Source: Clostridia bacterium
Lineage (GTDB): Bacteria; Bacillota; Clostridia; Oscillospirales; CAG-272
Assembly (NCBI GenBank): GCA_017411935.1
Contig: JAFQPC010000026.1
Span: 1 to 7,978 of the forward strand
Length of the DNA: 7,978 nucleotides
Direction of reading: 5' to 3'
Below the pieces are notes generated by a model. That model was not told the origin of the DNA, made no database searches, and saw nothing but the letters and a program-made list of their open reading frames with translations. Both the position numbers and the translations under genes were made by a program. Positions 1 to 6,391 of the stretch are shown here, one piece after another (position 1 is the stretch's first letter; each line of letters opens with the position of its first letter).

Positions 1-112
1 GGCTTGCCGTGACGGAGGGAGAGTGCGTATACCTTAAAGTTTCATAAAACTCCAAGGTTACGCAGGCTCCTCCACCCGTCTACGACGGGAGCCCCCTCTC
101 GGAGGGAGCCTT
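1..112 (+). repeat. Multi-hairpin palindromic repeat, copy E4 (5' end cut by the window)
   Basis: This is the best-hidden copy of a ~110-bp element found four times here (others at 2733-2842, 4242-4345 and 6462-6573). In order it has a long imperfect central hairpin at 14-73 (GGAG/CTCC, GAG/CTC, TGCGTA/TACGCA, ACCTT/AAGGT, AGTTT/AAACT), then a single A, then the hairpin CCCGTC-TAC-GACGGG at 75-89, then the end hairpin GCCCCCTC/GAGGGAGC at 91-109, closing with GAGCCTT at 106-112. GACGGAGGGAG at 11-21 matches the inner part of the left half of the other copies. The far left hairpin lies off the window. Orientation is the same as E2 and E3. The identification rests on matching architecture and conserved joints rather than on stem sequence, which differs. 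Confidence 0.7.
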
Positions 113-151
113 TGGTATGGTGCGCTCGGCTGTGTAAAAAATTCCCACACC

Positions 152-221
152 GTAGGGGAGGGGTCTCCCCTCCCGCAGAGTAGCACACGGTCACGACGGG
201 AGCACCAAGGCGCTCCCCTAC
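152..221. repeat. GTAGGGG/CCCCTAC palindromic element, copy 1
   Basis: The outer arms GTAGGGGAG (152-160) and CTCCCCTAC (213-221) are perfect 9-bp reverse complements. Inside are two further hairpins, GGGAGGGG-TCT-CCCCTCCC (156-174) and GGGAGC/GCTCCC (198-217, around ACCAAGG). Both overlap the outer arms, so the outer pairing and the two inner hairpins exclude each other. The same plan, with the same CCCGC after the first hairpin and ACCAA(A)GG in the second, recurs at 6392-6441. No coding capacity is evident. Confidence 0.65.
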
Positions 222-265
222 CGCCGAAAAATAACGCGCGCTGCCCCAAATCTCTCGCTTTCTTC

Positions 266-294
266 TTGACATTCGGGGAAAAGAGTGCTATAAT
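266..294 (+). promoter_or_regulatory. Consensus sigma-A promoter (extended -10)
   Basis: The -35 box TTGACA at 266-271 and the -10 box TATAAT at 289-294 are separated by exactly 17 bp, and TG at 286-287 makes an extended -10. Both hexamers match the housekeeping consensus perfectly. Transcription should begin near 301, giving an untranslated leader of about 40 bases before the PHP gene. A second TATAAT at 302-307 lacks a -35 box at the right distance. This is the only strong vegetative promoter seen in the window, and it probably serves the five-gene run to the terminator at 6233-6264. Confidence 0.85.
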
Positions 295-332
295 AAGATG
301 ATATAATGATATAGGTATGCCTATTTTACGAT

Positions 333-336
333 GGAG
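333..336 (+). promoter_or_regulatory. Ribosome binding site deciding the PHP gene start
   Basis: GGAG at 333-336 lies six bases before the ATG at 343. The in-frame ATG at 331 overlaps this GGAG and has no purine-rich site of its own upstream, so 343 is the better start. Confidence 0.6.
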
Positions 337-342
337 ACACGA

Positions 343-1365
343 ATGAAACAGTATTTGATTTCCCCTAAAACAAAACAATATCGCGCCAATCTGCACGCGC
401 ACAGCACCTTCTCGGACGGAAAGCTCTCCCCCGAGGAGCTGAAGCGCGCCTACCGCGCTCAGGGTTATTCGATCCTCGCCGTGACCGACCACGAGCACCC
501 GAAAAGCCATTTTGAGCTCTCCGACCCCGATTTTCTGATGCTGACGGGCTACGAGGCATATATCCGCACGAACGCGAGCGCGCGGTTTGACCGCTACGAG
601 CCCGAGGTCCACCTCAACCTCTTTGCGCGCGATCCCCACAATGAGACGATGATCTGCTTCAACGAATCTTACGTCAAATACATCGACGACCCCGCCGAGC
701 GCGCGAATTTGCGCCGTGTCGGCTCGGAGCGTCCGAGAGAATATTCGGTCTCTTATATCAACGAATTTATCCGCACCGCCGCAGCGCACGGCTACCTCGT
801 CTCCTACAACCACCCCGTGTGGTCGCTCGAGGACGAGGAGACGATCCTCTCCTACGAGAATATTTTCAGTCTGGAGATCTGCAATTACAGCGCGCTCCGT
901 CAGAACGGCGAGGAATTTTCCTGCGCTCTTTACGACAAGATGCTCCGCCGAAGAATGCGCGTCTTCTGTCATGCGGGCGACGACAACCACAACAAACAGC
1001 CCCTCGACTGTCCGCGCTCCGACTCCTTCGGCGCGTTTACGATGATCCTCTCGGACTCTCTTTCTTACGATTCGGTCATCTCGGCGATGGAGCGCGGGGA
1101 GATGTACGCATCGAGCGGACCGCTCATTCACGAGATCTCGCTCGAGGACGGTGTCGTTCACATCGAATGCTCGCCCTCGAAGCGTATCATTCTGCACACG
1201 GGAAGCAAAGCCCCGAAATTCGAGATCGCTCCCAAGGGGCAGACGGTCTCGTCCGCCGATCTCAAGCTCGACCCCATCGCGCCCTATCTGCGTGTGATGG
1301 TGATCGACGAGGAAGGCGGCATTGCCACGAGCCGCGGCTTCTTCCGTTCGGAATTTTTGGCATAA
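343..1365 (+). CDS. PHP-domain metal-dependent phosphoesterase
   Basis: The 340-residue protein has the motifs of the PHP (polymerase and histidinol phosphatase) metal-dependent hydrolase fold: HAH at residues 18-20 followed by SDG near 25, TDHEH at 48-52, NHP at 156-158 and HAGDDNH ending at 216. These His and Asp residues form the metal site in the family. Family members hydrolyse phosphate esters such as histidinol phosphate or nucleotides; the substrate here cannot be read from sequence. The last ~95 residues look beta-rich and have no motif I recognise. There is no signal peptide or membrane segment, so it is probably cytoplasmic. The start at 343 is chosen over 331 because GGAG at 333-336 is correctly spaced for it. 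It is the first gene after a consensus promoter, and the next gene begins 37 bases later, suggesting cotranscription. The family call is secure and the function is open. Confidence 0.87.
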   Translation: MKQYLISPKTKQYRANLHAHSTFSDGKLSPEELKRAYRAQGYSILAVTDHEHPKSHFELSDPDFLMLTGYEAYIRTNASARFDRYEPEVHLNLFARDPHNETMICFNESYVKYIDDPAERANLRRVGSERPREYSVSYINEFIRTAAAHGYLVSYNHPVWSLEDEETILSYENIFSLEICNYSALRQNGEEFSCALYDKMLRRRMRVFCHAGDDNHNKQPLDCPRSDSFGAFTMILSDSLSYDSVISAMERGEMYASSGPLIHEISLEDGVVHIECSPSKRIILHTGSKAPKFEIAPKGQTVSSADLKLDPIAPYLRVMVIDEEGGIATSRGFFRSEFLA

Positions 1366-1402
1366 CGACAATCATAAGAGTAACGAAAGGTGGTGAAGAT
1401 CT

Positions 1403-2713
1403 ATGGTAGCAATTACCGACGTACTTCCCCGTTCCCGCGCGGCAAAGGCGGGCATTCGGGCGGGCGACGTGCTCGTTTCGATCAACGGACACGAGATCTC
1501 GGACGTCCTCGACTATCGTTTTTATCTTGCCGAGGAAAAGCTCACGCTCTCGCTCACGCGTGACGGAACTCCCTTTGACGCAAAGATCAAAAAACAGGAA
1601 TACGACGACATCGGGCTCGATTTTGAGACCCCGCTGATGGACAAGAAGCACTCGTGCGAGAACAAGTGCGTCTTCTGCTTCATCGACCAGCTTCCGAAGG
1701 GTCTTCGCTCCTCGCTTTATTTCAAGGACGACGACTCGCGTCTGTCCTTTTTGCACGGAAATTACGTAACGCTGACCAATCTCCACGACAAGGACATTCA
1801 GCGCATCATTGATATGCACATCTCCCCCGTCAACGTCTCGGTGCACACGACCAATCCCGAGCTGCGCGTGAAGATGATGAAAAACAAGCGCTCGGGCGAG
1901 GTACTGAAATACCTAAAACAGCTTGCTGACGCGGGCATCACGCTCTGCTGTCAGATCGTTCTTTGCAAGGGTCTGAACGACGGCGAGGAGCTGACGCGCA
2001 CGATGCACGACCTCGCGGCGCTCGCGCCTGCGATGGAGAGCACCTCGATCGTCCCCGCGGGTCTGACGAAATTCCGCGACGGTCTCTATCCCCTCGAGCC
2101 CTTCAGTCCCGAGGAATGCGCCGCCGTGATCGATCAGGTCAACGCCTTTGGAGACGCGTGTCTTGCGCACTACGGCTCGCGTCTTTTCTTTCCGTCCGAC
2201 GAATTTTATCTCAAGGCGGGACGTCCGCTTCCCGACGACGAATTTTACGAATCCTACGCGCAGATCGAGAACGGTGTCGGAATGCTGACCGACCTGCGTA
2301 CGAGCTTCTCCTACGAAATGGAGCACGCCGAGGACTACGCAAAAGAGTTTTCCGCGCCGCGCAAAGTGACGATCGCGACGGGAACTGCCGCGTACGGACT
2401 GCTCCGCGAGCTTGCCGACGAGCTGCAAGCCGCGTTTGAGGGCTTGACGGTGCACGTCATTCCCATCAAGAACGACTTTTTCGGAGACGAAATTACCGTG
2501 GCAGGCTTGCTCACGGGCAAGGATATGATCGCAGGGCTTTCGGGCAAGGAGCTCGGCGACGCGCTTCTGTTCCCTGCCACGACACTGCGCGCCGAGGGAG
2601 ATATTTTTCTCGACGACCTCTCGCCCGACGATCTCTCGCGCGCACTCGGTGTGCCCGCCGTCGCCGTCGGGAACGACGCGTGCGAGCTCATTCGAAGCGT
2701 CCTCGGGATTTGA
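1403..2713 (+). CDS. PDZ / radical SAM / DUF512 protein of unknown function
   Basis: The 436-residue protein has three parts. Residues 1-65 form a PDZ-like domain (AAKAGIRAGDVLVSINGHEI). A radical SAM region follows, with the canonical CX3CX2C cluster motif CENKCVFC at Cys85, Cys89 and Cys92, which should hold a [4Fe-4S] cluster and S-adenosylmethionine. The C-terminal half, from about residue 215, matches the DUF512 type. Length is normal for this family, which is widespread in Clostridia and cyanobacteria and has no established substrate. The start is well supported by AAAGGTGGTG at 1386-1395. In Clostridia the gene is commonly found next to der, as here, which hints at a role linked to ribosome assembly or translation; that link is inference. 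No frameshift or missing cluster residue is seen. The gene probably shares the promoter at 266-294. Confidence 0.93.
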   Translation: MVAITDVLPRSRAAKAGIRAGDVLVSINGHEISDVLDYRFYLAEEKLTLSLTRDGTPFDAKIKKQEYDDIGLDFETPLMDKKHSCENKCVFCFIDQLPKGLRSSLYFKDDDSRLSFLHGNYVTLTNLHDKDIQRIIDMHISPVNVSVHTTNPELRVKMMKNKRSGEVLKYLKQLADAGITLCCQIVLCKGLNDGEELTRTMHDLAALAPAMESTSIVPAGLTKFRDGLYPLEPFSPEECAAVIDQVNAFGDACLAHYGSRLFFPSDEFYLKAGRPLPDDEFYESYAQIENGVGMLTDLRTSFSYEMEHAEDYAKEFSAPRKVTIATGTAAYGLLRELADELQAAFEGLTVHVIPIKNDFFGDEITVAGLLTGKDMIAGLSGKELGDALLFPATTLRAEGDIFLDDLSPDDLSRALGVPAVAVGNDACELIRSVLGI

Positions 2714-2728
2714 GAGAAAGCTGAAACT

Positions 2729-2753
2729 AAAAAAGGCTCCCCCTTGGGGGAGC
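2729..2753 (-). terminator. Terminator-like hairpin at the E1 end, pointing left
   Basis: Read on the minus strand, the perfect 8-bp stem GCTCCCCC/GGGGGAGC (2736-2753, two-base loop) is followed by CC and six T residues (complement of 2729-2734). This has the form of an intrinsic terminator for leftward transcription. No leftward gene is present, so it may only be the normal form of this end of the repeat. Confidence 0.4.
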
Positions 2754-2842
2754 TGTCACCGCAAGGTGACTGAGAGGGCGTTCTCCCCTAAGAACCCTCT
2801 CCGTCAGCCTTCGGCTGCCACCTCTCCCAAAGGGCGAGGCTT
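2733..2842 (-). repeat. Multi-hairpin palindromic repeat, copy E1 (inverted)
   Basis: This is a 110-bp element between the DUF512 gene and der, running from AAGGCTC (2733-2739) to GAGGCTT (2836-2842). In order it has the end hairpin GCTCCCCC/GGGGGAGC, the hairpin GTCACC-GCAA-GGTGAC (2755-2770, a GNRA-type loop), the central stem GAGAGG/CCTCTC extended by GTTCT/AGAAC (2772-2801), the hairpin CAGCC-TTC-GGCTG (2805-2817) and a second end hairpin. Its reverse complement aligns base for base with E2 across most of its length. It carries no open frame that looks real. As RNA it would lie between two cotranscribed genes. Confidence 0.85.
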
Positions 2843-2889
2843 GGCAAAATACCGCATAACACATCTCACAGAAAGAAGGTATTCACACT

Positions 2890-4218
2890 ATGGCAAAACC
2901 CGTGATCGCGATTGTCGGCAGACCGAACGTCGGCAAGAGCACACTCTTTAATAAACTCATCGGCGAGCGCCGTTCGATCGTCGAGGACACCCCCGGTGTT
3001 ACGCGCGACCGTATTTACGGCGAGACCGAATGGTGCGGCAGACGCCTTGTCGTCATCGACACGGGCGGAATCGAGCCCAAGACCGACGACATTATCTTAA
3101 AGCAGATGCGCTTTCAGGCAGAGGTCGCCATCGAATCCGCCGACGTCATCGTCTTTATGTGCGACGTTCGCACGGGACTTACCGCCGACGACCGCGACAT
3201 CGCCATTATGCTCAAAAAAAGCGGCAAGCCGATCCTGCCCTGCATCAACAAATGCGACAGCGTCGGCGCGCTTCCCTTTGAATTTTACGAATTTTACGAG
3301 CTTGGCTTTGAGGTCGAGCCGATCGCCGTCTCCTCGGTCCACGGAAGCGGTACGGGAGATCTTCTCGATGCCGTACTCGACGCGCTTCCCGACGAGGTCG
3401 AAGCCGAGGAAGAAGACGAGGGCATCAAGGTTGCCGTCATCGGAAAGCCGAACGCGGGCAAATCCTCGATCATCAACAAGATCATCGGTCAGAACCGCCT
3501 GATCGTTTCGAACATCGCGGGTACGACGCGCGATGCCGTCGATACGCAGATCGAAAACGAGCACGGAAAATACACCTTTATCGACACGGCGGGCATTCGC
3601 CGCGCGTCGAAGATCAACGACAAGATCGAAAAATACAGCGTGCTCCGCGCGCATATGGCGGTCGAACGCGCCGACGTGTGTCTGATTATGATCGACGCGG
3701 GCACGGGCATCACCGAGCAGGACGAGAAGATCGCGGGCATCGCGCACGAGGCGGGCAAGGCGTCGATCATCGTCGTCAACAAGTGGGATTCGATCGAAAA
3801 GGACACCCACTCCGTCAACCGATTCAATGAGAGCATCCGCACCGCCCTCGCTTATATGCCCTACGCGCCGATCGTCTACGTCTCGGCGGTCACGGGACAG
3901 CGTGTCGGAACGCTCTTTGAGCACATCAATTACGTGCACAATCAGACCAATACCCGTATCTCGACGGGAATGCTCAACGAGCTTCTTGCCGAGGCAACGA
4001 TGAAGGTCCAGCCCCCCTCTGACAAGGGCAAGCGCCTGAAGATCTACTATATGACGCAGATCTCGGTCGCTCCCCCCACCTTCGTCTTCTTCTGCAACGA
4101 CGTCGAGCTTTTCCACTTCTCCTATCAGCGCTACCTCGAGAACTATCTCCGCCAGACCTTCGGCTTCTCGGGTACGCCGATCCGTATCATCGTCCGTCAA
4201 AAGGGCGATCAGAATTGA
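2890..4218 (+). CDS. der: Ribosome assembly GTPase Der (EngA)
   Basis: Der has two GTPase domains in tandem and acts in maturation of the 50S ribosomal subunit; it is normally essential. At 442 residues the length is typical. Domain 1 has GRPNVGKST at residues 10-18, the switch sequence DTPGVTRDR at 33-41, DTGG at 57-60 and NKCD at 120-123. An acidic linker (EVEAEEEDEG) follows. Domain 2 has GKPNAGKSS at 185-193, DTAG at 232-235 and NKWD at 297-300. The remaining ~110 residues are the KH-like domain that contacts ribosomal RNA. All nucleotide-binding motifs are intact. The ribosome binding site is AAGAAGG before 2880, about ten bases from the ATG. The gene is flanked on both sides by inverted copies of the multi-hairpin repeat (E1 and E2). 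I see no promoter of its own, so it probably depends on the upstream one. Confidence 0.98.
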   Translation: MAKPVIAIVGRPNVGKSTLFNKLIGERRSIVEDTPGVTRDRIYGETEWCGRRLVVIDTGGIEPKTDDIILKQMRFQAEVAIESADVIVFMCDVRTGLTADDRDIAIMLKKSGKPILPCINKCDSVGALPFEFYEFYELGFEVEPIAVSSVHGSGTGDLLDAVLDALPDEVEAEEEDEGIKVAVIGKPNAGKSSIINKIIGQNRLIVSNIAGTTRDAVDTQIENEHGKYTFIDTAGIRRASKINDKIEKYSVLRAHMAVERADVCLIMIDAGTGITEQDEKIAGIAHEAGKASIIVVNKWDSIEKDTHSVNRFNESIRTALAYMPYAPIVYVSAVTGQRVGTLFEHINYVHNQTNTRISTGMLNELLAEATMKVQPPSDKGKRLKIYYMTQISVAPPTFVFFCNDVELFHFSYQRYLENYLRQTFGFSGTPIRIIVRQKGDQN

Positions 4219-4241
4219 GCAAAAGAGGTAACACACCGCCC

Positions 4242-4345
4242 AAGCCTCTCACTCTGGGAGAGGTGGCGCCGTAGGCGTCGGAGAGGGTTCTTTGGGCAAT
4301 GCCCTCTCAGTCACTTCGTGACAGCTCTCCCAAAGGGCGAGCCTT
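4242..4345 (+). repeat. Multi-hairpin palindromic repeat, copy E2
   Basis: This is a 104-bp element between der and obg, from AAGCCTC (4242-4248) to GAGCCTT (4339-4345). Hairpins in order are CCTCTC/GAGAGG at the left end, GCGCC-GTA-GGCGT (4266-4278), the central stem GAGAGGG/CCCTCTC (4281-4308), GTCAC-TTC-GTGAC (4310-4322) and the right-end hairpin around CCCAAAGGG. It is in the opposite orientation to E1. The second hairpin has different bases from E1 on both arms yet still pairs. There is no T-tract after the last hairpin, so it does not look like an intrinsic terminator in the operon direction. Confidence 0.85.
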
Positions 4346-4392
4346 CATCTAACTCAATCTTTCTCCCACAAGAAAAAATTACGAGGTAACCT

Positions 4393-5673
4393 ATGTTTGT
4401 AGATAACGTCAAAATTTACGTCAAGGCGGGGGACGGCGGCAACGGTGCCGTTGCCTTCCACCGAGAAAAATACGTCTCGCACGGCGGTCCCGACGGTGGC
4501 GACGGCGGTCACGGCGGAAGCATCGTCTTCCGTGTCGACGAGGGAACGAACACCCTGCTCGCCTTCCGCTACCGCCACAAATTCATCGCGCAGAACGGCG
4601 GAAACGGTCGCGGCGGAAAGCTCCACGGAGCGACTGCCGAGAACCTCTATATTATGGTTCCCCCCGGAACGCTCATCCGCGATGCCGAGACGGGCAAGAT
4701 CATTCACGATATGACCGAGGACGGCGGCGCTGATTTCGTCTGCTGTCGCGGCGGACGCGGCGGCTGGGGCAACCGACATTTCGCGACCCCCACGCGCCAG
4801 ATCCCGATGTTTGCCAAAAGCGGCACCAAGGGCGAGGAAAAGGAGCTCACGCTCGAGCTCAAAATGCTTGCCGACGTGGGGCTGATTGGCTATCCGAGCG
4901 TCGGAAAATCCTCGATCCTCGCGCGCATCAGCGCGGCAAAGCCCAAGATCGCCGACTACCACTTCACCACCCTCTCGCCGAACCTCGGCGTGGTCTCGAC
5001 GGGCGGTGAGGGCGGCTTCGTTGCCGCCGACATTCCGGGGCTGATTGAGGGCGCTGCCGACGGCGCGGGCCTCGGTCACGCATTCCTGCGTCACGTCGAC
5101 CGTTGCCGACTGCTCCTGCACGTCGTTGACATCTCCTGCTTTGAGGGCAGAGATCCCATCGAGGACATCGAGATGATCAATCACGAGCTCGCGCGGTACA
5201 GCGAGGCGCTCGCGTCGCGTCCGCAGATCATCGTTGCCAACAAATCCGATATGCTCGACCGCGATGTCGTTGACGTCAAGAAGTTCGAGAAATTCGTCAA
5301 GAAAAACGGCTGGAAGCTCCTTTACGTTTCCGCCGCCACAGGCGAGGGTCTGGACGAAATGATCCGTACGGCGGCTGAAATGCTCCGTGACCTGCCCCCG
5401 ATGCTCGTCTACGAGCGCGAGTACGCGCCCGAGGACGCATACGTGGGCGGCGGTAAGGATACGACCGTCCGCCGCGAGAACGACACCTTCTACGTCGAGG
5501 GCGAGTGGCTCTTCAATCTGATGGGTCAGATCAACTTCGTCGACTACGAGTCGCTCAATTTCTTCCAGCGCGTGCTCAAAAACAGCGGAGTCTTCGAGCT
5601 TCTCGAGTCGCGCGGCTGTACCGACGGAATGACCGTTTCGATCTACGATTTCGAATTTGAATATGTAAAATAA
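4393..5673 (+). CDS. obg: Ribosome-associated GTPase Obg
   Basis: Obg (ObgE/CgtA) is an essential GTPase that binds the 50S subunit late in assembly and, in Bacillus, also affects the stress response and sporulation entry. The 426-residue length is usual for Firmicutes. Residues 1-158 form the glycine-rich Obg fold (GDGGNGAVAFHREKY, GGPDGGDGGHGG, GGRGGWGN). The GTPase domain has GYPSVGKSS at 166-174, DIPG at 213-216 leading into LIEGAADGAGLGH, and NKSD at 283-286. The last ~80 residues form the C-terminal OCT domain (FYVEGEWLFNLMGQINF). Nothing is missing. GAGG at 4383-4386 lies six bases before the ATG. E2 precedes it, and ppa starts 13 bases after its stop, so obg and ppa are almost certainly one transcript. 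Confidence 0.98.
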   Translation: MFVDNVKIYVKAGDGGNGAVAFHREKYVSHGGPDGGDGGHGGSIVFRVDEGTNTLLAFRYRHKFIAQNGGNGRGGKLHGATAENLYIMVPPGTLIRDAETGKIIHDMTEDGGADFVCCRGGRGGWGNRHFATPTRQIPMFAKSGTKGEEKELTLELKMLADVGLIGYPSVGKSSILARISAAKPKIADYHFTTLSPNLGVVSTGGEGGFVAADIPGLIEGAADGAGLGHAFLRHVDRCRLLLHVVDISCFEGRDPIEDIEMINHELARYSEALASRPQIIVANKSDMLDRDVVDVKKFEKFVKKNGWKLLYVSAATGEGLDEMIRTAAEMLRDLPPMLVYEREYAPEDAYVGGGKDTTVRRENDTFYVEGEWLFNLMGQINFVDYESLNFFQRVLKNSGVFELLESRGCTDGMTVSIYDFEFEYVK

Positions 5674-5686
5674 AAGGAGATTTTTT

Positions 5687-6223
5687 ATGAACATCTGGCA
5701 CGATATTGAGCCCACCTGCATTACCCCCGATGGCTTTACCGCCGTCATTGAGATCCCCAAGGGTAGCAGTTGTAAATATGAGATGGATAAGCACACGGGA
5801 ATGCTCCGCCTCGACCGCTTCCTCTTTACCTCGACGCACTATCCCGCCAACTACGGCTTTATTCCGCGCACCTATGCCGATGACGGTGACCCGCTCGACG
5901 TGCTGGTGCTCTGCGATCAGCCGATCTACCCGATGACGCTCGTTCAGGTCTTCCCGATCGGTGTGATGCGAATGATCGACAGCGGCGCGCTCGACGACAA
6001 GATCATTGCCGTCGTCTCGTCCGACCCGACCTACAACCATATTCGCACGATCGACGATCTGCCAAGCCACGTGTTCGATGAAATTATGCACTTTTTCTCG
6101 GTCTACAAGCAGCTTGAGAACAAGCAGACCGCCGTCAAGGAGCTGTTCGGACCCGACGAAGCAAAAAAGATCATCGCCGACTGCATCGACCTGTACGAAA
6201 AATCTTTTGGGGCAAGAAAATAA
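5687..6223 (+). CDS. ppa: Family I soluble inorganic pyrophosphatase
   Basis: This cytoplasmic enzyme hydrolyses pyrophosphate to two phosphates with divalent metal, usually magnesium, pulling biosynthetic reactions forward. At 178 residues it is a normal bacterial family I enzyme. The signature DGDPLDVLV begins at residue 66, giving metal-binding Asp66, Asp68 and Asp71. By family alignment from memory, other active-site residues are also present: Lys30, Glu32, Arg44, Tyr52, Tyr56, Asp98, Asp103, Lys105, Tyr140 and Lys141. AAGGAG at 5674-5679 is seven bases before the ATG and follows directly on the obg stop, so translation may be coupled. It is the last gene before a strong terminator. Many Clostridia use family II or membrane pyrophosphatases instead, so the family I type is a modest lineage clue. 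Confidence 0.97.
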   Translation: MNIWHDIEPTCITPDGFTAVIEIPKGSSCKYEMDKHTGMLRLDRFLFTSTHYPANYGFIPRTYADDGDPLDVLVLCDQPIYPMTLVQVFPIGVMRMIDSGALDDKIIAVVSSDPTYNHIRTIDDLPSHVFDEIMHFFSVYKQLENKQTAVKELFGPDEAKKIIADCIDLYEKSFGARK

Positions 6224-6294
6224 GATCTCCATAAAAAAACACGGACACACGTCCGTGTTTTTTTGTGTCTCGGAGTACACACGAAAAATCTTTT
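6195..6294. repeat. 14-bp direct repeat bracketing the ppa terminator
   Basis: ACGAAAAATCTTTT occurs exactly at 6195-6208, inside the 3' end of ppa, and again at 6281-6294, beyond the terminator. The 86-bp period contains the whole terminator. It could be a small duplication or insertion scar, or a chance match in AT-rich sequence. Confidence 0.45.
6233..6264 (+). terminator. Strong intrinsic terminator after ppa
   Basis: A perfect 14-bp stem (6233-6246 with 6251-6264; GC-rich core CACGGAC/GTCCGTG) closes a four-base ACAC loop and ends in seven T residues. The matching seven A residues on the left make it symmetrical, so it can act on both strands. It lies ten bases after the ppa stop and ends the five-gene run that begins at the promoter at 266-294. 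Confidence 0.95.
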
Positions 6295-6324
6295 ATCAAC
6301 CACGGGTCGTCGTGGACGCCGACT

Positions 6325-6359
6325 CCTACAAAAGAAAATACGAAGCCGCGCCCGTGTGC
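6325..6359 (+). repeat. Diverged 35-bp direct repeat (partner at 6603-6637)
   Basis: Bases 6325-6359 and 6603-6637 match at 31 of 35 positions, sharing GAAAAT and CGAAGCCGCGCCC. A weaker relative starts at 218 (CCTACC then GAAAAATAACGCGC), directly after the first GTAGGGG element. This suggests the segment is the normal right flank of that repeat family. A short GAAAGCCGCGCC remnant also precedes E3 near 6450. Confidence 0.6.
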
Positions 6360-6370
6360 GTCGGCGCAGA

Positions 6371-6384
6371 GGTAAAATTTTACC
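6371..6384. promoter_or_regulatory. Perfect 14-bp AT-rich palindrome
   Basis: GGTAAAATTTTACC is a perfect dyad with no spacer. It could be an operator-like site or just another small palindrome in this repeat cluster. It is about 330 bases from cotJA, which is far for direct promoter control. Confidence 0.3.
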
Positions 6385-6391
6385 ACAACCT

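Noticed and set aside
42..272. 76-codon minus-strand open frame in the left non-coding region
   Set aside because: It translates palindromic repeat sequence (E4 and the GTAGGGG element). Its residues are those typically produced by such repeats, and it overlaps the promoter.
331..342. Upstream ATG start for the PHP gene
   Set aside because: The GGAG ribosome binding site at 333-336 lies after this ATG and is correctly spaced for the ATG at 343.
58..1371. 437-codon minus-strand open frame opposite the PHP gene
   Set aside because: It is a shadow of the plus-strand gene in GC-rich DNA. It is Arg/Val/Asp-rich, contains no recognisable motif and ends in repeat sequence, whereas the plus strand has intact PHP motifs.
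2733..2842. tRNA or small structured RNA gene in E1
   Set aside because: The chain of hairpins superficially resembles a cloverleaf, but there is no acceptor stem, anticodon-arm geometry or T-loop consensus, and the same unit recurs as an intergenic repeat.
2649..2951. 100-codon plus-strand open frame across the DUF512-der gap
   Set aside because: It runs out of frame through the end of the DUF512 gene, the whole E1 repeat and the start of der, with no ribosome binding site.
4354..5796. 480-codon minus-strand open frame opposite obg
   Set aside because: It is a shadow of the glycine-rich, GC-rich obg gene. There are no motifs, and the plus strand encodes a complete conserved GTPase.
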